The notes under the pieces: model-generated
Database searches by the model: none
The model's input: only the letters and a program-made list of their open reading frames with translations
Told to the model about the DNA's origin: nothing
Shown here: piece after piece, positions 8,493 to 16,658 of the stretch
Layout of the letters: each line of letters begins with the position of its first letter
Numbering within the stretch: the first letter of the stretch is position 1
Made by a program: the position numbers and the translations under genes
Assembly: GCA_014584605.1 (NCBI GenBank)
Contig: JACTMO010000075.1
Coordinates: 50,800-114,799, forward strand
DNA from: Bacteroidota bacterium
Lineage (GTDB): Bacteria > Bacteroidota > Bacteroidia > Flavobacteriales_F > PHOS-HE28
Direction of reading: 5' to 3'
Length of the DNA: 64,000 nt

Positions 8493-9944
8493 TCACAGCC
8501 GCTCCAGCACCACCTGCAGGTACTTCCAGAATTTCTGCACGGAGGGGATGTTGGCCCGTTCGTCAGGCGAGTGGGCGCCGCGGATGGTGGGGCCGAAGCT
8601 GATCATCTCCATGCCGGGATAGTTGCGGCCGATGATGCCGCACTCCAGGCCCGCGTGGCAGGCCATCACGTGTGCTTCTTCGTTGAATAGCTCCTTGTAC
8701 ACCGCGCTCATCAGCTGCACGATCCGGGCCTCGGGGTGTGGCGTCCATCCGGGGTAGCCGCCGCTGAACTTCACCGTGCCGCCGATCAGTTCGTAGGCTG
8801 CGCGGATGGAATCGGCCTCGTCCGTCTTCTCGCTCACCACCGAGCTGCGGGTGAGGCACATCACCGTGTATTGGCCGTCCTTGAGCTGCACGCGGGCCAG
8901 GTTGTTGCTGGTTTGCACGAGGTCCTTCACGTCGGGGCTCATGCGGAAGATGCCGTTGGGCGTGGCCTGCACGGCGCGCAGGAAGCCGCGCTGGTCCTGG
9001 GCGGACATCACCTTGGCGGGTGCGTCGGCGGCCGTGGCCTCGATCTTCAGCTCCGGGTCGGTGGTGCGGTATTCCGCGGTGATGGCAGCGGCCAGTTCGC
9101 GGAAGCTCTTGGCGAACGCATCGGCCTTGTCGGCGGGTACGGCGATCACCGCGTTGCTCTCGCGCGGGATGGCGTTGCGCAGGCTGCCGCCGTCGATGGT
9201 GGCGATGCGGATGCCGTGCGGCTCGGCGGCCAGCAGCAGGCGGTTCATCAGCTTGTTGGCGTTGCCGCGCCCCAGGTGGATCTCCGTGCCGGAGTGGCCG
9301 CCGTTCAGGCCTTTCACGCTGACGCGGAAGCCCTTCATGCCGGCGGGCACGGCCTCCTCGGTGTAGCTGCCCGTGGCGGTCACATCCAGGCCGCCCGCGC
9401 AGCCGATGGTGAGCTCGTTGTCCTCCTCGGTGTCCAGGTTCAGCAGGATGGGCGCTGAGAGCAGCCCGCCCTTCAACTCGAAGGCGCCGGTCATGCCGGT
9501 CTCCTCATCGATGGTGAAGAGCGCCTCGATGGGCGGGTGTGCGATGTCCTTCGATGCGAGGATGGTCATGATGGTGGCCACGCCCAGTCCGTTGTCGGCG
9601 CCCAGCGTGGTGCCCTCGGCCTTCACCCAATCGCCGTCCACCTTCATGCGGATGCCGTCGGTGTCGAAGTTGAAGTCGGTGCCGGCGTTCTTCTGATGCA
9701 CCATGTCCAGGTGGCTTTGCAGGACCACCGGCGCAGCCTTCTCCCTGCCCTTGCTGCCGGGCTTCTTGATGATGACGTTGCCCGCGTGGTCCACGTGGGT
9801 GGGCAGGCCGAGGCCCTCGCCGAAGGCCTTCATGAAGGCGGTGACGCGCGCCTCCTTCTTGCTGGCGCGGGGAATGGCGTTGAGGTCGGCGAAGTGGTTC
9901 CAGATGGCCTTAGGCTCGAGGGCGCGGACGGATTCGTTGGTCAT
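8493..9944 (-). CDS. pepD: aminoacyl-histidine dipeptidase (M20, PepD)
   Basis: A 483-residue cytosolic zinc dipeptidase, almost the same length as E. coli PepD. It should cleave Xaa-His dipeptides such as carnosine. Metal-binding and catalytic motifs are visible: LQSHLDMVHQ (His and Asp), LGADNGLGVA, DEETGMTGA (catalytic Glu) and the C-terminal His region MACHAGLECGIIGR. The lid domain begins around GLNGGHSGTEIHLGRGNA. The start MTNESVRALEPKAIWNHF fits the family. A TACCTTGC-like -7 box lies about 25-30 bp upstream. The gene stands alone. Confidence 0.95.
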   Translation of the reverse strand: MTNESVRALEPKAIWNHFADLNAIPRASKKEARVTAFMKAFGEGLGLPTHVDHAGNVIIKKPGSKGREKAAPVVLQSHLDMVHQKNAGTDFNFDTDGIRMKVDGDWVKAEGTTLGADNGLGVATIMTILASKDIAHPPIEALFTIDEETGMTGAFELKGGLLSAPILLNLDTEEDNELTIGCAGGLDVTATGSYTEEAVPAGMKGFRVSVKGLNGGHSGTEIHLGRGNANKLMNRLLLAAEPHGIRIATIDGGSLRNAIPRESNAVIAVPADKADAFAKSFRELAAAITAEYRTTDPELKIEATAADAPAKVMSAQDQRGFLRAVQATPNGIFRMSPDVKDLVQTSNNLARVQLKDGQYTVMCLTRSSVVSEKTDEADSIRAAYELIGGTVKFSGGYPGWTPHPEARIVQLMSAVYKELFNEEAHVMACHAGLECGIIGRNYPGMEMISFGPTIRGAHSPDERANIPSVQKFWKYLQVVLERL

Positions 9945-10027
9945 GATGAGCGACGATGGATGAGGGTGTGCAAGGTACGGGCGGTGCGCGGGGGAGCGGA
10001 CGATGCCCTGGACCCGGCATGCATGGC

Positions 10028-10194
10028 TAGTGTGGTGGTCCCTAAGTTGGTTAACTGAAGATCTGCCCCTATTTCGTCTTCATGCAAGGCGGAACATGCG
10101 CGGCGTAGCGGGCGCTACGGCGAAATGTTCCAACACGGCAGGAAGGCGAAAGAGGGGCGGAGATGGTTAATGAACTTAGGGGCCACCGCACTAG
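10028..10194 (+). repeat. TA-flanked inverted-repeat element, copy A
   Basis: A 167 bp element, more than 90 % alike with copies at 38482 and 49025. The ends are inverted repeats (TAGTGTGGTGGTCCCTAAGT against the complement TAGTGCGGTGGCCCCTAAGT, continuing to GTTNNTTAAC). TA sits at both outer ends. The middle has a hairpin (GGAACAT ... ATGTTCC enclosing CGTAGCG-GG-CGCTACG). It has no coding capacity, so it looks like a MITE that depends on a transposase elsewhere in the genome. It lies between pepD and the malic enzyme gene. Confidence 0.85.
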
Positions 10195-10259
10195 TGCACC
10201 AGCCTCCAAGGACAATGGATGTCGTCGAATGAGGAAGGGCGTGCGAACCGACGTTCCCT

Positions 10260-11864
10260 TCAAGCCAACGGGTCGTACATGTACGCCTTCATCGACCGCC
10301 CGATGTCCGCAGGCCGGTGCTGCTCGGCCAGTCCCGTGCGGTAGGATTCTTCCGCCACGGCGGTGCCGATGGCGTGTGAAAGCTCGCGAATGGCCGTGAG
10401 CTGCGGGTAGAGCGAACCGAACGCGATGTCCTCCGGCTTCACGCGGTCGGCCAGGGTTCGCGCGGCCAGCAGGAACATGGCGTCGGTGATGCTGCACGCG
10501 CCGGACACGAGGGCGCCAAGCCCGATGCCGGGGAAGATGTACGCGTTGTTGCCTTGGCCCGGGCGGAACTGCCGGCCATTGGCGGTGACGGGTGCGAAGG
10601 GGCTGCCGCTGGTGAAGACGGCGCGCCCGTCGCTCCAGGTGTAGGCCTCCTCGGCGGTGCATTCCGCGCGGCTGGTGGGGTTGCTCAAGGCGAAGATCAC
10701 CGGGCGTTCGTTGATGGCGGCCATCTTCCGGATCACGTCGCGGTCGAAGGTGCCGGGCGATCCCGTGGCGCCGATGAGCACGTGCGGCCGGATGTCGTCC
10801 AGCGCCTCCATGAAAGCCATGGGGGCATGCGGATGGGCGAAGCGTTGCTTGTGCGCGTCCAGCCCGTCACGGCCCTGCACGATCAGGCCCTTGCTGTCCA
10901 CGAACCAGAGGCGGCGGCGCGCTTCCTCCGGTGCAAGGCCTTCTTCCTGGAAGGCCGAGGCCATCAGGTCGGCGATGCCGGTGGCGGCGGAGCCCGCGCC
11001 GAGGAACATCACGCGCAGGTCCTTGAACGGGATACCGGTGATGCGTGTGGAGGCGTACACGCCCGCCAGCGCCACGGCGGCCGTGCCCTGGATGTCGTCG
11101 TTGAAGCAGCACACGCGATCGCGGTAGCGGTCCAGCAGGGCGTAGGCGTTGGGCGTGGAGAAGTCCTCGAACTGGACCAGTGCCTTGGGGAAGCGTTGCT
11201 GCACGGCCTGGATGAATTCGTCCACCAGTGCGAAGTAGGTCTCGCCTTCCAGCCGGTGGTGCGGATAGCCCAGGTAGAACGGGTCGTCCAGCAGGGCCTG
11301 GTTGTTGGTGCCCACATCGAGCATGATGGGCATGCACTGGTGCGGGTGGATGCCGGCAGCGGCGGTGTAGAGCGCGAGCTTGCCGATGGGGATGCCCATG
11401 CCGTTGGCGCCCAGGTCGCCCAGGCCCAGGATGCGCTGCCCGTCGGTGACGACGATCACGCGCACGTCCGGCTCGGGCCAGTTGGCCATGATCTCCGCGA
11501 TGCGGCCCTTGTCCTCCGGGGTGATGTAGAAGCCCTTGGTGCGGCGGAAGATGCGGGAGAACTCCTGGCAGGCCTGGCCCACGGTGGGGGTGTAGATCAG
11601 CGGCGTCATCTGCTCCAGGTGCTGCACCACCACGGCGTAGAACAGCCGCTCGCTGCGGTCCTGCAAGGAGTTGAGCAGGATGTAGCGTTCCAGGTCGTTC
11701 TTCTTGCCGCGAAGTGCCTCCAGCACCCGTTGCACCTGCTGTTCCTGCGTGGCCACGGCATAGGGCAGCAGGCCCTCCAGGCCCAGGGCGCGGCGCTCCG
11801 CCCGGGTGAATTCCACCGAACGGTCCAGGCTGCCGTTCCGCAGGATGTCGTAGCCCTTTTTCAT
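10260..11864 (-). CDS. NAD-dependent malic enzyme
   Basis: A 534-residue malic enzyme that converts malate to pyruvate and CO2 with reduction of NAD (or NADP). It contains YTPTVGQACQEFS, the malic signature GDLGANGMGIPIGKLALYT, the metal and substrate residues in CCFNDDIQGTAAVAL, and the nucleotide-binding loop FLGAGSAATGIADL. The C-terminal EDIAFGSLYPQ segment also fits. Length fits the SfcA/MaeA-type single-domain enzymes rather than the MaeB type with a phosphotransacetylase domain. A TACCTTTC-like -7 box lies about 15 bp upstream of the start. Cofactor choice cannot be read with certainty. Confidence 0.94.
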   Translation of the reverse strand: MKKGYDILRNGSLDRSVEFTRAERRALGLEGLLPYAVATQEQQVQRVLEALRGKKNDLERYILLNSLQDRSERLFYAVVVQHLEQMTPLIYTPTVGQACQEFSRIFRRTKGFYITPEDKGRIAEIMANWPEPDVRVIVVTDGQRILGLGDLGANGMGIPIGKLALYTAAAGIHPHQCMPIMLDVGTNNQALLDDPFYLGYPHHRLEGETYFALVDEFIQAVQQRFPKALVQFEDFSTPNAYALLDRYRDRVCCFNDDIQGTAAVALAGVYASTRITGIPFKDLRVMFLGAGSAATGIADLMASAFQEEGLAPEEARRRLWFVDSKGLIVQGRDGLDAHKQRFAHPHAPMAFMEALDDIRPHVLIGATGSPGTFDRDVIRKMAAINERPVIFALSNPTSRAECTAEEAYTWSDGRAVFTSGSPFAPVTANGRQFRPGQGNNAYIFPGIGLGALVSGACSITDAMFLLAARTLADRVKPEDIAFGSLYPQLTAIRELSHAIGTAVAEESYRTGLAEQHRPADIGRSMKAYMYDPLA

Positions 11865-11906
11865 GGCGCGAAGTGGAAAGGTAGGGCGGCGGGGGGGCGC
11901 ATGGCG

Positions 11907-12070
11907 CTACCACCCGCCGCCACCTCCTCCGCCGCCCGACGAACCGCCACCGCCGCTACCGCCGCTGCTCGAGGGCGGGGTGCTGGACGACTGCACGCTG
12001 CTGGAGAACGAGGAGTACATGCTGCGCGTGAAGGAGTCGTAGTTTCCCCTGGAAGCTCCGTACAAGCACC
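11907..12070 (-). pseudogene. 3' remnant of a second DUF2207 gene
   Basis: The minus strand encodes YGASRGNYDSFTRSMYSSF and then a serine- and glycine-rich tail ending in GW and a stop. It matches the end of the intact DUF2207 gene at 12435. The last ~110 bp are nearly identical at DNA level; the part before it is similar only at protein level (NYDSFTRSMYSSFSSS against NFGSFSHSINSSFSSS). Nothing upstream of about 12070 belongs to this gene, because a nucleotidyltransferase remnant abuts it. It therefore looks like the surviving tail of an older paralog. Confidence 0.75.
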
Positions 12071-12080
12071 CGGTCCTCGC

Positions 12081-12234
12081 TCATGCAGGATCCATGTTCT
12101 CCACATCGTCCAGGTCCCGATGCCTTCCTGTCGCCTTCTTGTTGGTCACCAGGTCATGGTAGCTGGTGAAGCACAAGGCTATTCGGCATGCAGGCGAGCA
12201 ACGCGACAAACTCTTTGAAGTCTTTGCTCAGCAT
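12081..12234 (-). pseudogene. internally deleted nucleotidyltransferase (toxin-like)
   Basis: Two separated pieces of one gene family can be read on the minus strand. From the ATG at 12234 the sequence gives MLSKDFKEFVALL, the usual start of AbiEii/DUF6036-type nucleotidyltransferases found beside small antitoxins. About 35 bp later a different frame gives DLVTNKKATGRHRDLDDVEN followed by a TGA at 12083-12081, which is the usual end of the same family. The central catalytic part, including the GS...D.D motif, is missing. I infer an internal deletion that inactivated it. The recognition is from memory of the family and should be checked by search. Confidence 0.6.
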
Positions 12235-12364
12235 GCGCGGGACCCATGTACTGTTGGCGAAGGTATTCGAGCGCCGCCAGCCGCTCCGCAGGTGTCCGTT
12301 CCCGCCAGAATAACTTATCCAGGCGTTCGTCCTTCAGCGAAATGATCTTCACGGTGCGCTCCAT
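12179..12364 (-). CDS. small antitoxin-like protein
   Basis: A 61-residue protein (MERTVKIISLKDERLDKLFW...) with the layout of small Bacteroidota proteins encoded just before nucleotidyltransferase toxins: a short beta start, an ERLAALEYLRQQY helix and an RLQRVCRVARL end. The last ~55 bp overlap the start of the nucleotidyltransferase remnant in another frame, which fits the usual tight coupling of such a pair. A TATCTTTA -7-like box lies only 4 bp upstream of the ATG. The partner is deleted, so this may be an orphan antitoxin under decay. Confidence 0.55.
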   Translation of the reverse strand: MERTVKIISLKDERLDKLFWRERTPAERLAALEYLRQQYMGPAHAEQRLQRVCRVARLHAE

Positions 12365-12368
12365 GCCC

Positions 12369-12376
12369 TAAAGATA
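12369..12376 (-). promoter_or_regulatory. -7 box of the small antitoxin-like gene
   Basis: On the minus strand this reads TATCTTTA, one base off the Bacteroidota -7 consensus TAnnTTTG. Only 4 bp separate it from the ATG at 12364, so the mRNA would be leaderless or nearly so. Confidence 0.45.
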
Positions 12377-12434
12377 GTCGATAGGTAGTGGCCCAGGGCC
12401 GCTGAACCAGCCTGGATCATCCTTCAGGTCGGCG

Positions 12435-14147
12435 CTACCACCCGCCGCCGCCGCCGCCACCTCCTCCGCCGCCCGACGAACCGCCACCACCGCTGCCGCC
12501 GCTGCTCGAGGGCGGGGTGCTGGACGACTGCACGCTGCTGGAGAACGAGGAGTTGATGCTGTGCGAGAACGACCCGAAGTTGCTGATCGAGCCGCTGTAC
12601 CATCCCGGGTGGTAGCTCTTGTCCACGAGGGCCTTGCTGATCAGGTCCTGGAAGCGCTCGCCCCAGACCTCCTCCACGCCGAGGGCGATGGCGTAGGGCA
12701 GGTACTTCTCAAAAACCTCGGGCGTCATCGTGGGCGGGTTGAAGCGCTGCAGCTGCTTCTCCTCCGCCGCGCCCAGGTACATCTTGAAGCCGTTCAGCCG
12801 CGCGCGCAGGGCCAACTTCTCCTTGGTCGGCTTGCGGATCAGGTACTGGTAAAACAGGAAGAGCAGCACATTGGCGATCACGAAGCCGATGAGGTACAGC
12901 ACATCGAAGTCGCCGAAGAACTTGGTGTGCAGCACCGCCATCGCGATCGCGCACACGATCACCGTGAGGATGGGGATCAACCAGAAGTGCAGGTTGTTGC
13001 CCTTGTTGAGGAAGCCGTGCCACTGGCCGTTCAAGGTGCTCCGGAACGCGCTGGCCATGCTCTTCACGCTCGGGTCGTATGAACCGGTGATCTCAAAGCG
13101 GTCGATGCCGGAGCCGAACATGCTGTTCAGCAATTCCTGCTCCTCGCGCGGCAAACCGCTGCCGCCCTTCAGTTTCCGGAGGGTGTAGGTGTGCTGCTTG
13201 AACAGGCCCAGGATCTTCTGGGTCTCCTCTTCGATGAGGAGGTGGCCCTTCACCGCCAGCGAGATCATCGCCGGCGTGATCTGGTCGTTGGCGTAGTTGC
13301 CCTTCATCACCATGGCCACGGAAGCAGGGGAGAGGCCGTCGGGCGGCTCGAAGAGCGGGATCACCACCGGGCTGTCCGGGTCACGACCGTAGCGGAACCA
13401 GGTGACGAAGTAGTAGAGCAGCAGCAGCAGCGAGATGATCCCGCCCAGCAGGGGCACCGCGTACTTCTCGAAGAAGGTGGGCGGCGGCGGTTCGGCCACC
13501 ACGCCCTTCTGGAAGCCCACGGCCACGGTGAGGCCCTCGTAGTAGCCCATGGCACGCCCGGTGAAATGCACCGTGTGCGCGTCGATGATCGAATCGGAAC
13601 AGGCGCGTTCGGTGGAACCCATCGCGCCCGTGTAGCAGGCCGTCTGCCGCACTTGCGCCGCCGTGGGCAGATGCACCGTGGCCGAGATGCTGTCGATAAA
13701 GAAGGCCCAGCCGTTGCCGTTCACGTTCCAATAGATCTCGTCGAACTCCGGGAAGAAACCCACCTGGCCCTTGGTGGTGTAGGTGATGCGGTACTGATAG
13801 TCGCCGGGCTCGAGGTACACGTCCTTGTCGCCCACGTAGAGCACATAGTCGTCGCCTTCGGTGGCAGTGTGGTAGGGCGACTCCTTGCCGCCCATCAGCA
13901 CCTCGGTGAATTCGTACTCCACCCGTTGCGTGCGGCCATGGTGGCTCGTGAACCGCAGGGGCAGCTTGCGCACGATGCCGCGCTTGAACTCGATGCCACG
14001 CGCGTGGATCCGGATGTCCTCCGTCACCGTGAGGCCGCCATCGGCCGCTACCGTGAGGTCGGTATGGAACGAAATGATCCGCTCCGATTGTCCGTGAGCC
14101 CCCAGCCCGATGGCCAGCGCGACCCCAAGCAGTACCCGCCGCATCAC
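12435..14147 (-). CDS. DUF2207 membrane protein
   Basis: A 570-residue predicted membrane protein of the DUF2207 (YciQ-like) type. A signal peptide (MMRRVLLGVALAIGLGAHGQ) leads into an extracytoplasmic beta domain (about 22-225; SFHTDLTVAADGGLTVTEDI and FFPEFDEIYWNVNGNGWAFFID are typical). A TM helix lies near 232-250. A cytoplasmic region with a winged-helix-like part (ITPAMISLAVKGHLLIEEE) is followed by a TM pair near 385-430. The C-terminus is a Ser/Gly run ending in GW. ATGA overlap with lemA (bases 14144-14147) shows translational coupling. LemA and DUF2207 genes occur together widely; the molecular role is unknown. Confidence 0.9.
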   Translation of the reverse strand: MMRRVLLGVALAIGLGAHGQSERIISFHTDLTVAADGGLTVTEDIRIHARGIEFKRGIVRKLPLRFTSHHGRTQRVEYEFTEVLMGGKESPYHTATEGDDYVLYVGDKDVYLEPGDYQYRITYTTKGQVGFFPEFDEIYWNVNGNGWAFFIDSISATVHLPTAAQVRQTACYTGAMGSTERACSDSIIDAHTVHFTGRAMGYYEGLTVAVGFQKGVVAEPPPPTFFEKYAVPLLGGIISLLLLLYYFVTWFRYGRDPDSPVVIPLFEPPDGLSPASVAMVMKGNYANDQITPAMISLAVKGHLLIEEETQKILGLFKQHTYTLRKLKGGSGLPREEQELLNSMFGSGIDRFEITGSYDPSVKSMASAFRSTLNGQWHGFLNKGNNLHFWLIPILTVIVCAIAMAVLHTKFFGDFDVLYLIGFVIANVLLFLFYQYLIRKPTKEKLALRARLNGFKMYLGAAEEKQLQRFNPPTMTPEVFEKYLPYAIALGVEEVWGERFQDLISKALVDKSYHPGWYSGSISNFGSFSHSINSSFSSSVQSSSTPPSSSGGSGGGGSSGGGGGGGGGGGW

Positions 14148-14698
14148 GAGAACTTCACGGTGGGTACCGCCTTCTCCGCCGGGCTGTCCAGTTCGAAGAA
14201 CGCCGCCTTTGCGAAGTGGAACATATTGGCGATGATGTTGCTCGGGAACGACTCGATCAGCGTGTTCTGCTCGCGAACGGTGCCGTTGTAGTAGCGCCGC
14301 GCTTTTTCCAGGTCGCCCTCGATCTGCGCCAGTTGCGTCTGGAGTTCCAAAAAGTTGGTGTTCGCCTTCAGCTCCGGATACTGCTCGGCCACGGCGATCA
14401 GCTTCATCATGGCGGTGCTCAACTGCTTCTCCGCCGCCTGCTGTCCCTCGATGGTGGTGGCCTGCTGCGCCGCAGCCCGCGCACGCGTCACGTTCTCAAA
14501 CGTCTCCTTCTCGTGCGCCGCATAGCCCTTCACCGTCTCCACCAGGTTCGGGATCAGGTCGTGCCGCTTCTTCAACTGCACGTCGATGCCGCTCCAGCCT
14601 TCGGCCACCAGGTTCTTCAACTTCACCAGCTTGTTGTAGATGGCGACGCCGTACATGAACAGCAGCGCGACGAGGCCGAGGAGGATGAGGAGGATCAT
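14144..14698 (-). CDS. LemA family protein
   Basis: A 184-residue LemA protein: an N-terminal TM helix (MILLILLGLVALLFMYGVAIYNKLV) and then the antiparallel helical domain with the family hallmarks NLVAEGWSGIDVQLKKRHDL and IPNLVETVKGYAAHEKE, and near the end YYNGTVREQN and FPSNIIA. The C-terminus faces outside the cytoplasm by the usual model. Its stop overlaps the DUF2207 start. A TACATTCG -7 box lies 21 bp upstream. A second intact lemA is at 45525 and a decayed copy at 16458. The function of the family is not established. Confidence 0.93.
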   Translation of the reverse strand: MILLILLGLVALLFMYGVAIYNKLVKLKNLVAEGWSGIDVQLKKRHDLIPNLVETVKGYAAHEKETFENVTRARAAAQQATTIEGQQAAEKQLSTAMMKLIAVAEQYPELKANTNFLELQTQLAQIEGDLEKARRYYNGTVREQNTLIESFPSNIIANMFHFAKAAFFELDSPAEKAVPTVKFS

Positions 14699-14719
14699 GC
14701 GGGGAGGGTTGGGTTGGAG

Positions 14720-14727
14720 CGAATGTA
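14720..14727 (-). promoter_or_regulatory. -7 box of the lemA-DUF2207 operon
   Basis: On the minus strand this reads TACATTCG (TAnnTTCG form), 21 bp before the lemA ATG. The same box (TACATTCA) and flanking bases are found upstream of the lemA remnant near 16595, so promoter and gene were duplicated together. Confidence 0.5.
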
Positions 14728-14760
14728 GGGCGGGGAGGGGGAATGGTGAGGGTGGTGAGA

Positions 14761-14808
14761 GAGGTGAGGAAGTGAAGAGGTGAGGAAGTGAAGAGGTGAG
14801 GAGGTGAA
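14761..14808. repeat. 16 bp purine-rich tandem repeat
   Basis: Three tandem units of GAGGTGAGGAAGTGAA (the third has one change), followed by degenerate GGTGAG-rich sequence to about 14830. They lie between the end of the ATPase gene (14843) and the lemA promoter. The strand is almost pure purine. No coding role. Confidence 0.8.
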
Positions 14809-14842
14809 GGAGGGTGAGAGAGGTGAGAAAGTCGCGGGGCGT

Positions 14843-16267
14843 TCACCAGCGGTCCAGGCTGTTCCTACCCACGGTGTAGCAGTGCAGGCTGCTGGGGGTG
14901 AACTCCACCTCCACGCCATCGAGCGTGCGCACGCCTTCGCGGGTGAGGGTGGTGACCAGGGGGCGCCTTGCCAGGTGGTGTTTCTTGCAGAAGGCCAGCA
15001 GCCCTTTGATCTCCCGGGGATCATCCCAGGCGGCATCGCTCCACTTCACCTCCACGGCGAAGCGCGCCTTCCGTCCGGCCCGGTCCAGGCTTACGAAGTC
15101 CACTTCGCCGCTTTTCCAACGGGCGTAGTGAAGCGAGTCGATGAAGTCGCGGTTGTGGATCCATTGGCTGAAGATGGCCGTCTCCACCTGCTGGCCCAGC
15201 GCGGCATCGCCTTCGCGCAAGGGGTTGAACAGGGCCGCCCGCATGGTGGGATTGGTGAGGAAGACCTTGAAGGTGGTCTTGCGCTTGAAGTGCGTCACGT
15301 CCTCGTCCACCCGGCGCATCTGGCGGATCAGGAAGGCGGCCTCCAGGTACACCAGGTATTTGGCCAGCGTGTTCTTGGCCACGTTGCTGGTCTTGCTCAG
15401 CTCTTCCATGCTCACCTCGCGGCTGGTGTGGTAGGCCAGGGTGTTGAACAGGCTGTTCAGTTCCTGGATGTCCGTGATGCCATAGAGCGTGGGCAGGTCG
15501 CGCAGCAGCACCTTGTCAATGATGTCGTTCTTGATGTAGCGCTGCGGATCGCGTTGCAGGCGGAGCGAGAACACGGCCTCGGGATAGCCTCCGTGGTTCA
15601 TGTAGTCGATGAACGCACGGTTCAGGCCCAGGATGTCCGTGGCGCGGTAGCGTGTGGACGGTCCTTCGCCCTGCGCGGTGATCAGCGCTTCCTCCTTGCC
15701 GATGAAGCGCAGGTACTCGGCGAAGGTGAGCGGCGGCAGCATGTACTCCGTGAAGCGCCCGGCCCCGCTTTCCGCGCTGCGCGTCTTCAGCGCCACGGCG
15801 CTGCTGCCGGTGGCCACGAAGCGGATGTCGCGGTGCCGGTCCACCAGGGTCTTCAGGTGTACCTCCCATTCCTTCAGGTACTGGACCTCGTCGAAGAAGA
15901 TGTAGAGCGTTTGTCCGGCAGGTCGCGGGAAGAGCTTGCGGAAGCGCGACACCAGATCGTCCAGGGAGAGGCGGTTGTAGATCGGGGTCTCCAGCATCAC
16001 GTACAGGATGTCACGCCCCAGCACCCCGTGCCGTTGCATCAACTCGTGGATGGTGTGCATCACCAGGTAGGTCTTGCCCACGCGGCGCGGACCCATGAGC
16101 ACCACGGCGCGGTGCGGGTCCTTCTCGCGCACCAACCGGCAGAAGTCGTTCAGGTAAGCCCGGCGCGGCAGGTCCACCAGGTCGGGGTGGATGTCCCGCC
16201 CGGCCTGCCACCATGGGTTCTCTTCGTGGAGCCTGGCAAGTATCTCGGTTTCAGGAACTTCAAGCAT
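14843..16267 (-). CDS. AAA ATPase with DUF4143-type C-terminal domain
   Basis: A 474-residue ATP-binding protein of the large prokaryotic group with an N-terminal AAA domain and a C-terminal DUF4143 / nuclease-like domain. Walker A is GPRRVGKT (about residue 59) and Walker B is LYIFFDEVQ. The sensor-like stretch FVATGSSAV follows. A winged helix is likely around EELSKTSNVAKNTLAKYLVYL. The C-terminal part has SGEVDFVSLDRAGRKARFAVEVKW, with the D...ExK pattern of the restriction-endonuclease-like fold. These proteins are common in accessory regions and their role is mostly unknown. The gene has its own promoter with a 9 bp inverted repeat. Confidence 0.88.
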   Translation of the reverse strand: MLEVPETEILARLHEENPWWQAGRDIHPDLVDLPRRAYLNDFCRLVREKDPHRAVVLMGPRRVGKTYLVMHTIHELMQRHGVLGRDILYVMLETPIYNRLSLDDLVSRFRKLFPRPAGQTLYIFFDEVQYLKEWEVHLKTLVDRHRDIRFVATGSSAVALKTRSAESGAGRFTEYMLPPLTFAEYLRFIGKEEALITAQGEGPSTRYRATDILGLNRAFIDYMNHGGYPEAVFSLRLQRDPQRYIKNDIIDKVLLRDLPTLYGITDIQELNSLFNTLAYHTSREVSMEELSKTSNVAKNTLAKYLVYLEAAFLIRQMRRVDEDVTHFKRKTTFKVFLTNPTMRAALFNPLREGDAALGQQVETAIFSQWIHNRDFIDSLHYARWKSGEVDFVSLDRAGRKARFAVEVKWSDAAWDDPREIKGLLAFCKKHHLARRPLVTTLTREGVRTLDGVEVEFTPSSLHCYTVGRNSLDRW

Positions 16268-16271
16268 GATC

Positions 16272-16299
16272 CAAAGATAAGCTCAAATGATTGAGCTTA
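16272..16299 (-). promoter_or_regulatory. ATPase promoter with palindromic operator
   Basis: On the minus strand, TATCTTTG (16279-16272) matches the Bacteroidota -7 consensus exactly and lies 4 bp from the ATG, implying a leaderless mRNA. Overlapping its upstream edge is a perfect 9 bp inverted repeat (TAAGCTCAA, ATGA spacer, 16278-16299). A dimeric regulator bound there would cover the -7 region and block transcription. The regulator is unknown. Confidence 0.55.
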
Positions 16300-16457
16300 A
16301 ATGACCGAAATAAGGTCAGTGCATTGATGTTAGCTGAAAATGGGCTTATATGTCACTGTTTATCAGGTAGATACGTTGTCCCGAAAAAATGCCGCAGCCC
16401 GACTTCCGGCCGGGAACATGCGGTACGCCGGGAAAGCCGGAAAGGTGGGGTGGGCGG
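16300..16457. other. AT-richer spacer without a gene
   Basis: The stretch between the ATPase operator and the lemA remnant is richer in A+T than its surroundings. I find no ORF of note, only short inverted repeats (CTTCCGGC near 16410 against GCCGGAAAG near 16435). Confidence 0.4.
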
Positions 16458-16600
16458 ACTTAGCAGGCCACGGCCACCAGGTTCTTGCCCTTCACGAGCT
16501 TGTTGTAGATGGCGACGGCGTAAAGTGCCACCAGGGCCGCTTCGACCACGAGGAGGGCCAGGATGCGTTTTCGGTCGGATTTAGGGTGGAATGAATGTAG
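16458..16600 (-). pseudogene. 5' remnant of a second lemA gene
   Basis: On the minus strand this encodes ILALLVVEAALVALYAVA and then IYNKLVKGKNLVAVAC and a stop. It matches the N-terminal TM segment of the intact LemA (ILLILLGLVALLFMYGVA, IYNKLVKLKNLVA) and stops right after NLVA. The upstream bases, including a TACATTCA box, also match the intact gene's promoter. The start codon appears lost. The 71-residue ORF in the track (16460-16675) is an accidental extension of it. Confidence 0.75.
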
Positions 16601-16658
16601 GTGAGGCGTCTGGAACTCGTAGCCGGGGAGAGGGGTCGATCCCGCACGCCGGGTCCGG

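Noticed and set aside
10028-10194. Complete insertion sequence
   Set aside because: Only ~166 bp with no transposase ORF in any copy; non-autonomous element at most.
14761-14830. Coding role for the purine-rich repeat
   Set aside because: No start or gene-like frame; the ORFs there are Ser/Pro/His low-complexity shadows.
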